Below, piece after piece: positions 1 to 8,725 of a stretch of DNA of 64,000 nucleotides. How positions within the stretch are numbered: the stretch's first letter is position 1; every line of letters begins with the position of its first letter. Below the pieces are notes generated by a model. It was not told the DNA's origin. It saw only the letters and a list, made by a program, of their open reading frames with translations, and searched no databases. The DNA is from UBA1672 sp050633285. Its GTDB lineage: Bacteria > Pseudomonadota > Alphaproteobacteria > Micavibrionales > Micavibrionaceae. The position numbers and the translations under genes were made by a program. The DNA is taken from contig JBOEGG010000001.1 of assembly GCA_050633285.1 (NCBI GenBank), forward strand, positions 62,001 through 126,000, read 5' to 3'.

Positions 1-258
1 GTCAGTATAAACAGATAATGAGATATCGCGCATGATTTCAAAAAGTTCTGTTGAGGTTTGTGGAGTGCCCTGCGCCCCCATATACTTCAACGCCTTTTGG
101 CCAAGATAATATTCAGCGAAAATAGATAAAATCGCTAATATCAATAAAAGTGGCGCAACAGATCTGACCAACCGCCATAAATCCCCCTTATGCACCTTAA
201 TAAAGTCTCTAACATTAGACGAAGTTTCCTTCGCTCCATATGATGCTGAGTAATACAT
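1..258 (-). CDS. Partial membrane protein (N-terminal 86 residues)
   Basis: The minus strand opens with ATG at 256-258 and stays open to the window edge, so the C-terminus is missing. The visible 86 residues have a short polar N-terminus and then one hydrophobic segment at about residues 33-52 (VAPLLLILAILSIFAEYYLG), which suggests an inner-membrane anchor. The start lies one base after the pyrF stop, so the gene is probably the last visible member of the cmk-rpsA-ihfB-lapA-pyrF run and translationally coupled to pyrF. I do not recognise a family from this fragment. In alphaproteobacteria the position after pyrF varies, so context does not assign a function. Confidence 0.6.
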   Translation of the reverse strand, partial: MYYSASYGAKETSSNVRDFIKVHKGDLWRLVRSVAPLLLILAILSIFAEYYLGQKALKYMGAQGTPQTSTELFEIMRDISLSVYTD

Positions 259-259
259 A

Positions 260-952
260 TTATAAACTTTCCAATATCTCCGCCGCCGCCTTCGCCGGAT
301 CATCAGCCCCCGTAATAGGTCGCCCAATCACAAGATGCGTTGCTCCTGCGTTTAAGGCCTGATCGGGAGTCATGACACGTTTTTGATCCCCTTGCGCCGC
401 GCCCTTTGGTCGAATGCCGGGCACCATTAGTGCAAAATCATCTCCACATACACCGCGCAAAGCCGCAACTTCATGCGCACTACACACAACACCATCCAGC
501 CCCGCATCTTTCGTTAACAACGCAAGACGCTCAACCTGCTTTGCAACATCGCTTTGATAACCAACACGTGTAATCGCATCACTATCCAACGAGGTTAAAA
601 TCGTAACTGCCAACAAGTTCGTATCCGCACCGCATGCATCCTTCGCCGCACGCATCATTTCTAGCCCACCTGCCGCATGTACATTCAAATACGCAGGCGC
701 AAAATTGCGACAAATACCACGCACCGCCCCCGCAACAGTATTCGGAATATCATGAAATTTCAGATCAATAAAAAGCTGTGCATCCGGAGCGGCGTTTAAA
801 ACACGCTCAATCCCCTGCGGGCCAAAATTATTGAAAAACTCTAAACCAAGCTTAATTCCACCAATAACCGGCGCAATAGAAGCACTAAGTTCACACGCAT
901 GGGCAAGGTCTGCCGTATCAATGGCACAAAAAATCTTCGGTAAATCTGTCAT
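260..952 (-). CDS. pyrF: Orotidine 5'-phosphate decarboxylase
   Basis: This enzyme decarboxylates OMP to UMP, the last step of de novo pyrimidine synthesis in the cytoplasm. At 230 residues it has the normal length for bacterial PyrF. The catalytic signature DLKFHDIPNTV is present at about residues 63-73, with the Asp-Lys-Asp network of the TIM barrel. AIDTADLA near the N-terminus and VIGRPITGADDP near the C-terminus fit the phosphate-binding loops. The gene sits 23 bases downstream of the LapA-domain gene and one base upstream of a membrane-protein gene, all on the minus strand, so they are probably co-transcribed. The pathway enzyme PyrC is encoded at about 10 kb. The ATG start at 950-952 gives the conserved N-terminus. 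Confidence 0.96.
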   Translation of the reverse strand: MTDLPKIFCAIDTADLAHACELSASIAPVIGGIKLGLEFFNNFGPQGIERVLNAAPDAQLFIDLKFHDIPNTVAGAVRGICRNFAPAYLNVHAAGGLEMMRAAKDACGADTNLLAVTILTSLDSDAITRVGYQSDVAKQVERLALLTKDAGLDGVVCSAHEVAALRGVCGDDFALMVPGIRPKGAAQGDQKRVMTPDQALNAGATHLVIGRPITGADDPAKAAAEILESL

Positions 953-975
953 GAAAGTCTCTAATTATATAATAT

Positions 976-1308
976 TTACTGTGTCGGCAAAGCCGGGAAC
1001 AAATCCGTCGCAGGCGGCGTCGCACTAAAACGATCATTTTGCAGCTTCTTCACTTCACGTTCCAATAGCTTAATTTCCTTGGCTTGTCGTCTTTTCTCAC
1101 GGCGCAACTTACTCATATTCAACCAGACAAGCACACCGCCAAGAATAAAACCAACCGCCATAGCACAAAGGGTCACCCCATAAAGCGGCAAGGTAATAAT
1201 ATCACCCGCAGGATTCCATGTGAACGTTACATCACCACGATTAAGTACAGCAGCCGTCGCAACAACGACCGTGATTAAAAATCCAAAAACGAATCGTAGT
1301 AACGCCAT
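976..1308 (-). CDS. LapA-domain (DUF1049) inner-membrane protein
   Basis: The 110-residue protein has two hydrophobic segments, residues about 4-20 (LRFVFGFLITVVVATAA) and 40-62. They are followed by a basic coiled-coil-like stretch (KLRREKRRQAKEIKLLEREVKKL) and a Pro-rich tail. This is the architecture of the LapA (YciS) domain family. In E. coli, LapA works with LapB in controlling LPS synthesis through FtsH and LpxC. The gene lies two bases after the ihfB stop and just upstream of pyrF, a neighbourhood common in alphaproteobacteria. The family assignment is firm; a role identical to E. coli LapA is inferred. Confidence 0.85.
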   Translation of the reverse strand: MALLRFVFGFLITVVVATAAVLNRGDVTFTWNPAGDIITLPLYGVTLCAMAVGFILGGVLVWLNMSKLRREKRRQAKEIKLLEREVKKLQNDRFSATPPATDLFPALPTQ

Positions 1309-1310
1309 TT

Positions 1311-1595
1311 TTAAGACTCACCATTAAGCTTCTCACGAAGCGCCTTACCAGTTTTGAAAAACGGCAAACGCTTCTCATCAACTTCAACAGCTTCACCAGT
1401 GCGTGGATTACGACCAACGCGCGCTTCTCTATGCTTCACAGAAAAAGCACCAAAACCACGAAGCTCCACACGATCGCCACGTGCCAAGGCAACTGTAATT
1501 TCCTCAAAAATTGTCTCAACGATTTTTTCAATATCACGCAAATAAAGATGCGGATTCATATCGGCCAATCGTTGTATTAATTCGGACTTCGTCAT
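1311..1595 (-). CDS. ihfB: Integration host factor subunit beta
   Basis: IhfB pairs with IhfA to bind and sharply bend DNA at promoters, replication origins and recombination sites. The 94-residue protein shows the HU/IHF fold from MTKSELIQRL onward, the RGFGAF segment and the DNA-intercalating arm GRNPRTGEAVEV containing the conserved Pro. The KRLPFFKTGKAL ending favours IHF-beta over HU. It follows rpsA on the same strand, the conserved order in proteobacteria. A strong hairpin terminator lies between the two genes, so ihfB may also have its own promoter in 1596-1730. Confidence 0.95.
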   Translation of the reverse strand: MTKSELIQRLADMNPHLYLRDIEKIVETIFEEITVALARGDRVELRGFGAFSVKHREARVGRNPRTGEAVEVDEKRLPFFKTGKALREKLNGES

Positions 1596-1738
1596 CGTTT
1601 ATTATCCTTTATATACACGGATCATCATAAAACTCTTTAAGGGTATCGTTAAAGATTGCCCTATCTAGCAAATCTCGTCAAGCAAAACCCATTGATAAAA
1701 AACAACTTTCTATTGTCATATATCATATTCAACAACAA

Positions 1739-1765
1739 AAAAGCCGGCAATGAATGCCGGCTTTT
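1739..1765 (-). terminator. Intrinsic terminator of rpsA
   Basis: A perfect 9-bp stem, AAGCCGGCA at 1741-1749 with TGCCGGCTT at 1755-1763, encloses a 5-base loop. On the minus strand it is followed by a run of T. It begins about 30 bases after the rpsA stop, so it should limit rpsA read-through into ihfB. Confidence 0.85.
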
Positions 1766-1794
1766 CAAAAACTGTGTCAAAAAGAAAGAGGAGA

Positions 1795-3504
1795 CTATTT
1801 GTCTTCTTTTTCCTGCAACGCTGCACCAAGAATATCACCAAGTGACGCACCGCTCTCAGTAGAGCCGTAATCTTGCATCGCTTGCTTATCTTCATCAATT
1901 TCGCGACCTTTGATAGAAAGAGCCAATTTACGGTTTTTCTTATCAACAGACAAGATTTTCGCATCAACTTTTTCACCAACTGCAAAACGATCCGGACGCT
2001 GTTCTGAACGCTCACGTGACAAGTCTATTTTCTTAATAGAACCAGTCACATTATCATTAACACTTACTTCAACAGATGATCCTGTGATCTCTGAAACAGT
2101 ACATGTAACAATCGCACCCTTTGCAAGACCTTTCATTGAACCCTCAAATGGGTCGTCTGAAAGTTGCTTGATACCAAGAGCAACACGCTCACGCTCAGGA
2201 TCCATTTCAAGGATCTTCGCCTTCACTACATCGCCTTTGTTATAGTCTTTCAATGCGTCTTCTGTCTGGTCTTCCCAAGAAATATCAGAAAGGTGAACCA
2301 TACCATCGATTTCTTCGTTAAGAGCAATAAACAAGCCGAACTCAGTGATATTGCGGATTTCACCTTCAATCTCTGTATCAACTTTATTGTCTTCTGCATA
2401 CTTGTTCCATGGGTTGTCCTGACACTGTTTCAGACCCAATGAAATACGACGCTTTTCGAAATCAACTTCAAGAACTTCAACTTCAACTTCCTGAGATGTT
2501 GAAACGATTTTTCCTGGGTGTACGTTCTTCTTTGTCCAAGACATTTCAGAAACGTGAACCAAACCTTCGATACCGTCTTCAAGTTCAACAAATGCACCAT
2601 AATCAGCAATGTTGCTGATACGACCAACGAAACGTGCGCCGGCAACATATTTGTTTTGAACACCATCCCAAGGATCAGCTTCAAGCTGCTTCATACCAAG
2701 AGAGATACGCTGTGTTTCTTCATTAAAGCGAATAACCTGAACATTAACAGTTTGACCAATCTGAAGAACTTCTGATGGGTGGTTAACGCGTTTCCATGAA
2801 ATATCAGTAACGTGCAATAGGCCATCAACACCACCAAGATCAACGAATGCACCGTAATCTGTGATATTTTTCACAATACCTTCAAGAATTTGACCTTCTT
2901 TCAGGTTCTCAAGAAGATCACTACGTGCTTCCTGACGTGATTCCTCAAGAATAGAACGACGTGAAACAACGATGTTTCCACGGCTACGATCCATTTTCAA
3001 GATGTGGAATGGCTGTGGTGTGTTCATTAAAGGCTCAATATCACGTACCGGACGGATATCAACTTGTGAACCAGGCAAGAACGCAACCGCGCCACCAAGA
3101 TCAACTGTAAATCCACCTTTAACACGACCAAAGATCGCACCTGTGACGCGATCGCCATCAGCATGTGATTTTTCAAGCTCTAACCAAACTTCTTCTCTAC
3201 GTGCTTTTTCACGAGAAAGTACAGATTCGCCATCTCTGTTTTCGATGCGTTCAACATACACCTCAACAGAATCACCAACCTTAATTTCCGGATCTTCACC
3301 AGGTGTAGAGAATTCATAGCGTGGAACACGCCCTTCAGATTTAAGACCGACATCAACAATAACGAAGTCATCTTCTAGTCCGATAACAACGCCTTTAACA
3401 ACGGTTCCTTCAAATTTATCATTTACGCCAAGAGTTTCACCAAGAAGAGCTGCGAACTCTCCTGATTCCATTCTGTCTGCGAGATTTGCGGCAACATGAG
3501 CCAT
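1795..3504 (-). CDS. rpsA: 30S ribosomal protein S1
   Basis: S1 binds the 5' leader of mRNA on the 30S subunit and helps unstructured and weak-SD messages to start translation. The 569-residue protein carries six consecutive S1 (OB-fold) domains, at about residues 30-100, 115-185, 203-273, 288-360, 375-447 and 462-530. Domains 3 to 5 contain the repeated signature ITDYGAFVDL, IADYGAFVEL and ITEFGLFIAL. The length matches proteobacterial S1. It starts 47 bases after the cmk stop, the classical cmk-rpsA pair, and is followed by a terminator and ihfB. The acidic, lysine-ended C-terminus is normal for alphaproteobacteria. Confidence 0.97.
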   Translation of the reverse strand: MAHVAANLADRMESGEFAALLGETLGVNDKFEGTVVKGVVIGLEDDFVIVDVGLKSEGRVPRYEFSTPGEDPEIKVGDSVEVYVERIENRDGESVLSREKARREEVWLELEKSHADGDRVTGAIFGRVKGGFTVDLGGAVAFLPGSQVDIRPVRDIEPLMNTPQPFHILKMDRSRGNIVVSRRSILEESRQEARSDLLENLKEGQILEGIVKNITDYGAFVDLGGVDGLLHVTDISWKRVNHPSEVLQIGQTVNVQVIRFNEETQRISLGMKQLEADPWDGVQNKYVAGARFVGRISNIADYGAFVELEDGIEGLVHVSEMSWTKKNVHPGKIVSTSQEVEVEVLEVDFEKRRISLGLKQCQDNPWNKYAEDNKVDTEIEGEIRNITEFGLFIALNEEIDGMVHLSDISWEDQTEDALKDYNKGDVVKAKILEMDPERERVALGIKQLSDDPFEGSMKGLAKGAIVTCTVSEITGSSVEVSVNDNVTGSIKKIDLSRERSEQRPDRFAVGEKVDAKILSVDKKNRKLALSIKGREIDEDKQAMQDYGSTESGASLGDILGAALQEKEDK

Positions 3505-3551
3505 AATATTTTCCTCTCAAAAGTTAAAATCATGCCCAAACGGCATGTGCT

Positions 3552-4229
3552 TTAGAAGGAGAATGCAAAGGTTTTACGCGCATAATTTAGTGCGTCCTCA
3601 AACATTTCATCGGCTGATTTATCGCTGCTATCAATGATTACAGCATCTTCCGCCGGTTTGAGTGGAGCGGTTTCCCTACTCCGGTCACGAGCATCACGCG
3701 CGCGCATCTCTTCCAAAACGGTGCTATATGTAACCTCTAATCCCTTAGAATGCAACTCTTTCATGCGTCTTTCTGCACGAATCTCATCATTTGCAGTGAT
3801 ATAGAGCTTAAGTTGCGCATCCGGACAAATCACCGTACCAATATCGCGCCCATCTAAAATAGCACCTTTAAACTCATCCCCCGGAGCATTCGCAAAGCTA
3901 CGCTGAAGATCTGTAAGTTGATCACGCACCTGCTGCAAGCCCGCGACTTTGGACGCCGCTGAGCCGACATTCTCTTCCCGTAAGCCGGAATGACTAAGCA
4001 CATCTGACACGTCCTGCGCATTCCGCAATTTATGGCGCAAAAGATCTGCCCCCTTCAGTGCATCCTCTAATATCTCAGGATCACCATCAAATGATAGAAC
4101 CTCATATCCAACAGCGCGATAAAGTGCACCTGTATCCATATGCGCAAAACAAAGTGCACGCGCCAGATTTCGTGATAAAGTGCCCTTGCCACTTGCCGCA
4201 GGGCCATCAATTGCTATTATTCTATTCAT
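3552..4229 (-). CDS. cmk: Cytidylate kinase
   Basis: Cmk phosphorylates CMP and dCMP with ATP to supply CDP for RNA, DNA and lipid synthesis. The 225-residue protein begins with the P-loop GPAASGKGT at residues 9-17, has the substrate segment DTGALYRAV, and carries the DGRDIGTVICPDA block that binds the nucleotide. The length is normal. It is the promoter-proximal gene of the cmk-rpsA unit; 44 bases separate its start from the divergent lipoprotein gene, so the two may share a promoter region. In many relatives aroA lies directly upstream of cmk. Here aroA is still close, but a plus-strand lipoprotein gene sits between them. Confidence 0.96.
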   Translation of the reverse strand: MNRIIAIDGPAASGKGTLSRNLARALCFAHMDTGALYRAVGYEVLSFDGDPEILEDALKGADLLRHKLRNAQDVSDVLSHSGLREENVGSAASKVAGLQQVRDQLTDLQRSFANAPGDEFKGAILDGRDIGTVICPDAQLKLYITANDEIRAERRMKELHSKGLEVTYSTVLEEMRARDARDRSRETAPLKPAEDAVIIDSSDKSADEMFEDALNYARKTFAFSF

Positions 4230-4273
4230 GGGCTAGACCATACAACCCTGACACTTATGAGATCAAGCGCAAC

Positions 4274-4912
4274 ATGACATATTTACCCGCTACACAAAAA
4301 ATACTATCGCTATGCCTGATTACGATCGCCCTATGCAGCTGCTCAAGGGGCAAAGGGATAAACCTCTACCCTTATAAACAACACACCCTATCTCCGCAAA
4401 ATTTTGAACTGTGCCATGGCTTCTCTTGCACATATAAAACTCCCGTCTCCATCTCACAAACTCAATGGCAAGAGGCACTCAATATCTTTCACCCCCCTGC
4501 AACGAATGCAGCTGAGGAAAAGCAAAAAATTGCACACGCAATTGCAATGATAGAGCGCACAGTAAACACAATCACCAAAATGAACCCGGATTTAGGAAAA
4601 GCAGAAAATTTCGAGAGCGATGAAGATCAGATGGACTGTATCGACGAAACAATCAATACATCCCTCTTCCTGAAATTTTTAGAAAAAGAAAACGTCATAA
4701 AATGGCATAAAGTAGGAGAACCAATCCATCGCGGATATTTCATAGATGCAATGTGGCCACATAACAGCGCAACAATAATCGAGAAATCTTCAAATCAAGT
4801 TTTCGCAGTTGATAGCTATTGGTACAATAACGGTGCACCTGCACAAATTATACATATGGATATATGGATGGACAGCTGGGATCCAACAGAAGATGAAAAC
4901 CCAACGCCTTAA
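4274..4912 (+). CDS. Putative lipoprotein of unknown function
   Basis: The 212-residue protein starts with MTYLPATQKILSLCLITIAL and a lipobox-like LCSC with the lipidated Cys at residue 23, indicating export and lipid anchoring. The reading frame is open further upstream to 4058, but that part overlaps cmk in antisense and lacks a signal sequence; the ATG at 4274 gives a proper signal peptide and is preferred. The mature part is hydrophilic with FELCHGFSCTYKTPVSIS early on and a Trp-rich end (WYNNGAPAQIIHMDIWMDSWDP). I do not recognise the family. Its end overlaps the convergent aroA stop by a few bases. It interrupts the usual aroA-cmk order. Confidence 0.75.
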   Translation: MTYLPATQKILSLCLITIALCSCSRGKGINLYPYKQHTLSPQNFELCHGFSCTYKTPVSISQTQWQEALNIFHPPATNAAEEKQKIAHAIAMIERTVNTITKMNPDLGKAENFESDEDQMDCIDETINTSLFLKFLEKENVIKWHKVGEPIHRGYFIDAMWPHNSATIIEKSSNQVFAVDSYWYNNGAPAQIIHMDIWMDSWDPTEDENPTP

Positions 4913-6294
4913 TCAGCAAAAGCCAAACCTGTATTATTATCTGCAAAGCTTTGCTCACCAATTTTCATACCAAGCTCATTCATAAGCTCTATAAAATTCG
5001 GGAAACTGGTTTTAATTGGCGCGGCATCATCAATCTCAATCGGCTGTTCACTTGCACCACCAAGAACAAGAAAGCTCATCGCAATACGATGATCTAACGC
5101 GGTTTCAACGCGCGCACCACCTTGCGGTGGCTTACCTGTACCATGAATAGTCAAGCTATCTTCGCCCATCTCCAAATCAACACCACACGCCTTTAGCCCT
5201 TCGGCCATCATCAATAAACGGTCACTTTCCTTCACACGTAACTCTGCCAAACCTGTCATACGTGTCGTTCCTTGCGCACATGACGCAGCCACAGCCAGAA
5301 TAGGAAACTCATCAATCATAGACGGCACACGTCCCTCAGGCACATCAATACCCTGCAACGTGTTTTTGGCACTCACCACGATTGTTGCCACAGGCTCACC
5401 TGCTTCATCGCGTTTATTTTCATACCTAATACCTGCACCCATGTCCTGTAATGTCACAAACACACCATCACGACGTGGATTAACACCCACATTCGGTAAC
5501 GTAATCTCAGAACCCTCTTTGATTAAAGCCGCAACAACGGGAAACGCAGCAGAACTCGGGTCTGCCGGCACATCAACTGCACACGCTGTAAGCTCTTGCT
5601 GACCCTGTAAATGTATCGCACCTGCACCATCGTCCAACTCTTCCACTTCGACATCAACACCAAAATGGCGCAGCATGTTTTCCGTGTGATCACGCGTCGG
5701 ATGCCCTTCAATGACAGTTGTACGCCCTTGTGCATTTAACCCTGCGAGCATAATAGCCGACTTCACCTGCGCCGACGCTACAGGCAGAGTATACTTAATG
5801 GCAAGTGTGTCCTCTGCCCCTTTAACCGTTAACGGTAAGCGATCACCACTGCGACACATAAAGCTTGCACCCATCTGCTCTAACGGCGTTACAATCCGGC
5901 GCATCGGGCGTTTAATCAGGGATGCATCCCCTGTAAATGTTGCCGTAATATTATGTCCACCGACAAGTCCCATCAAAAGGCGCGTAGATGTACCGCTATT
6001 GCCCATATCCAGAACCTGATCCGGCTCTTGCAAACCACCAACGCCAACACCATGGACACGCCACAAACCATCATCACCATGAATAATTTTTGCACCCATT
6101 GCCCGCATCGCCGCGGCCGTAGCAAGGACATCTTCACCTTCAAGCAAACCACTAATAATGGTTTCGCCAATGGCTAATGCTCCAAACATGATAGAGCGAT
6201 GTGACATGGATTTATCACCCGGAACACGTGCAGTGCCCTTTAAAGAACCGGATTTATAAGAAGAAATACTTGCTGAATAAAGGTTGTCCTGCAT
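4909..6294 (-). CDS. aroA: 3-phosphoshikimate 1-carboxyvinyltransferase (EPSP synthase)
   Basis: AroA transfers enolpyruvate from PEP to shikimate-3-phosphate in aromatic amino acid synthesis. The 461-residue protein has the N-terminal PGDKSMSHRSIMFGALA with the substrate Lys-Ser pair, the PEP-site segment LDMGNSGTSTRLLMG, and the C-terminal LRVKESDRL and HRIAMSFLVLG motifs. The DMGNSGTSTR and similar segments resemble the class II enzymes of alphaproteobacteria such as Agrobacterium. The class assignment is by eye. It lies 72 bases downstream of the GGDEF/EAL gene on the same strand and converges with the lipoprotein gene. Confidence 0.96.
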   Translation of the reverse strand: MQDNLYSASISSYKSGSLKGTARVPGDKSMSHRSIMFGALAIGETIISGLLEGEDVLATAAAMRAMGAKIIHGDDGLWRVHGVGVGGLQEPDQVLDMGNSGTSTRLLMGLVGGHNITATFTGDASLIKRPMRRIVTPLEQMGASFMCRSGDRLPLTVKGAEDTLAIKYTLPVASAQVKSAIMLAGLNAQGRTTVIEGHPTRDHTENMLRHFGVDVEVEELDDGAGAIHLQGQQELTACAVDVPADPSSAAFPVVAALIKEGSEITLPNVGVNPRRDGVFVTLQDMGAGIRYENKRDEAGEPVATIVVSAKNTLQGIDVPEGRVPSMIDEFPILAVAASCAQGTTRMTGLAELRVKESDRLLMMAEGLKACGVDLEMGEDSLTIHGTGKPPQGGARVETALDHRIAMSFLVLGGASEQPIEIDDAAPIKTSFPNFIELMNELGMKIGEQSFADNNTGLAFAD

Positions 6295-6365
6295 CGTCTA
6301 TGAACCGTGCGTTAATCAAAATTACACTTGTTGATTACAACGATCTAAGCAGAAGAGCAATCGCT

Positions 6366-8546
6366 TTATGCATCAAAGCTGGAAAGATCGCCACTATATC
6401 CATTAACGAACTTAATAAGATCTTCGGCAGGAACAGGTCTGGAATATCTAAAGCCTTGAACTTCGTCACATCCCTCTTTAACAAGGAAATCTTCATGCTC
6501 TTTTGTTTCCACACCTTCGGCAATCACTTTTAGATTAAGCGTATGACCCAGATTAATAATCGTCCGTGCAATAGACGCATTATCATCATCATTCAATGCA
6601 TTACGAATAAAGGATTGATCAATTTTCAAACGATCAATCGGGAACTGGCTCAAATAAGATAAAGAAGAATACCCTGTACCAAAATCATCAATCGCAAGCT
6701 CAACGCCTAGATCATGTAAGTTCTTAAGCACCTGAACAGTATGAGTAATATCATCCATAAAGACACTTTCCGTGACTTCTAACTCAAGCATCTTCGGATC
6801 AAGTCCTGTTTCCGCCAAGATACCTGCAAGGTCGGCGCATATATCTCCTTGAGAGAATTGATTACCGGACACGTTCACTGCAAAACGAATATTCAGATCA
6901 CTACATTGCTGCGCGACACGTGCCGCTTTTTCCAAAACCCACTTCCCAATTGGAACGATAAGTCCGGATTGCTCCGCCACAGGAATGAACTCACCCGGTG
7001 AAATAAACTGACCACCATCACCATTCTCATTTGGCTTCCACCAACGTATTAATGCTTCCGCACCAATAACATTACCTGTCTTCAAACAAAGCTGTGGCTG
7101 GAAATGAAGCTGCAATTGATCTTCTTCAAGAGCCGTTCGCAAATCACGCAACATCTGAAAACGTAACTGAACCGCGCGATCAAAATCTTCCGTATATTCT
7201 TTTAGAGTGTCACGACCATTTTCCTTTGCACGATTAAGCGCAATATCCGCATTCTTAAGAACGACATCAGGATCGGCGCCATCATCCGGAAACGTTGAAA
7301 CACCGACAGATGCACGCACCTGAAACTCTTCATTAAAGACCTTAAACGGTTCACCGCGGATCACACCTAACACACGCTCGGCAACATCTTTTGCCTGCAA
7401 GTTATTACCGGAAAGTGGCATCATAACGGCAAATTCATCCTCACCCGTCCGCGACACAATCGCTGCCTCAGGTAAAGATGCACGTAACTTTTTCCCAACA
7501 GAACGCAAAATCGCATCACCAACATTGTGCCCCATTGAATCATTGATATCTTTAAAATGGTCAAGATCAAGGGTGATAATTGCAAAACGCTCTACCGTTT
7601 CATCATTCTTAACACGCGCGCACCCCGCCAAAGATTGCACAAACAAAGCGCGGTTTGGCAGACCAGTCAAACTATCATAATACGCCAGACGGTGAATTTT
7701 ATCCTCTGCCGTGCTTTTTAAATGGCTTAAATTATCTGCGTTTTGAGAAATCAATTTTTGACACAATTCAATCGCCGCACCAATTTCATCAGAAGCATCA
7801 TAGGGTGATTCAAGAATTTCCGGAGCTTCCGGATTTTTAAAAGCAGCAATAAGATTAGCACGCATAAATAAGATCGGCTCCAACAACCACTTTCCAACAG
7901 CTATCATCAAAACATTCGTCACAAGCAAAGACATAATGGCCAAAATAACGATAGAATATTGAACATAGTGCGAAACACTCGCGTGAATGCTGCTTACATC
8001 AATTTGCGCAACAACAGTATAAATACTTTGTAGGTCTGAACCTTTCAAAATAACTTCATAAACATTTTCATCCTGACTAAGATAAATTGTTTCTAAAGCC
8101 CCCACCTTAGCAACCAAATGAGGCGCATGACCATAACTCTGTACGAAATCAAATTTATACGAATAAACAGTTAAACCGCGTACATCTGTAGTCTGAAGCA
8201 GACGTTCAACTTGCCCCTTTTCAAACGGAGACGCGCTCACATCTTTCTTATCTGTATCAATAATAGAGGCAATAGCACTACGCGCTGCATCACGAAGGGA
8301 ATCAAGCTTTTCCTGCTTATAACGTTCAATGCCGCCCAAATTAAGAACCAAAACCTGAACCAACATAATCGTCATAAAGGCGGCTAAAGCAATACGCCAA
8401 CTGATCCGGCTGCGCCATATCTGCGTTGGAGAGGACACAAAAATACTACCCAAAGCCGAAGTGCTTTTGGTAGTAGAGCGCTCCGCGCGCTCACGTGTTG
8501 ATTTTTTGAATATAGTGTTAGACACAGAAGACGTCCCCATACGCAC
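6366..8546 (-). CDS. Membrane-anchored GGDEF/EAL cyclic-di-GMP protein
   Basis: The 726-residue protein has a basic N-terminus, one membrane segment at about 51-70, an extracytoplasmic region 71-194, and a second membrane segment at 197-217. A HAMP-like linker follows to about 270, then a GGDEF domain (287-450) and an EAL domain (460-720). The cyclase signature reads GEDEF at 368-372 instead of GGDEF. The EAL site looks complete: EALIRW at 497-502, NVSGNQF, ELEVTES, IDDFGTGYSS with Asp620-Asp621, and AEGVE. I infer that phosphodiesterase activity is more likely than cyclase activity. The codon at the quoted start is GTG; an ATG two codons in (8540) is an equal candidate. No recognised sensor domain was seen in the periplasmic part. 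Confidence 0.9.
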   Translation of the reverse strand: MRMGTSSVSNTIFKKSTRERAERSTTKSTSALGSIFVSSPTQIWRSRISWRIALAAFMTIMLVQVLVLNLGGIERYKQEKLDSLRDAARSAIASIIDTDKKDVSASPFEKGQVERLLQTTDVRGLTVYSYKFDFVQSYGHAPHLVAKVGALETIYLSQDENVYEVILKGSDLQSIYTVVAQIDVSSIHASVSHYVQYSIVILAIMSLLVTNVLMIAVGKWLLEPILFMRANLIAAFKNPEAPEILESPYDASDEIGAAIELCQKLISQNADNLSHLKSTAEDKIHRLAYYDSLTGLPNRALFVQSLAGCARVKNDETVERFAIITLDLDHFKDINDSMGHNVGDAILRSVGKKLRASLPEAAIVSRTGEDEFAVMMPLSGNNLQAKDVAERVLGVIRGEPFKVFNEEFQVRASVGVSTFPDDGADPDVVLKNADIALNRAKENGRDTLKEYTEDFDRAVQLRFQMLRDLRTALEEDQLQLHFQPQLCLKTGNVIGAEALIRWWKPNENGDGGQFISPGEFIPVAEQSGLIVPIGKWVLEKAARVAQQCSDLNIRFAVNVSGNQFSQGDICADLAGILAETGLDPKMLELEVTESVFMDDITHTVQVLKNLHDLGVELAIDDFGTGYSSLSYLSQFPIDRLKIDQSFIRNALNDDDNASIARTIINLGHTLNLKVIAEGVETKEHEDFLVKEGCDEVQGFRYSRPVPAEDLIKFVNGYSGDLSSFDA

Positions 8547-8725
8547 TACTACTTAAACCTTTCACATTAAATCCTGACCTCAGAACTCCCACATAACATT
8601 ATATATCGCTAATACTTAACAAGGTCTTTATGTTTTTACACTGTATGCACGACTTATCCCCGCATACAATTGTAAAACATTGATATAAGTGATCTTTATA
8701 GATTCTGCATTTATCTAAAATTTTT

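Noticed and set aside
4058..4273. Upstream extension of the lipoprotein gene
   Set aside because: The extra 72 codons are antisense to cmk and would bury the lipoprotein signal peptide; ATG 4274 is better.
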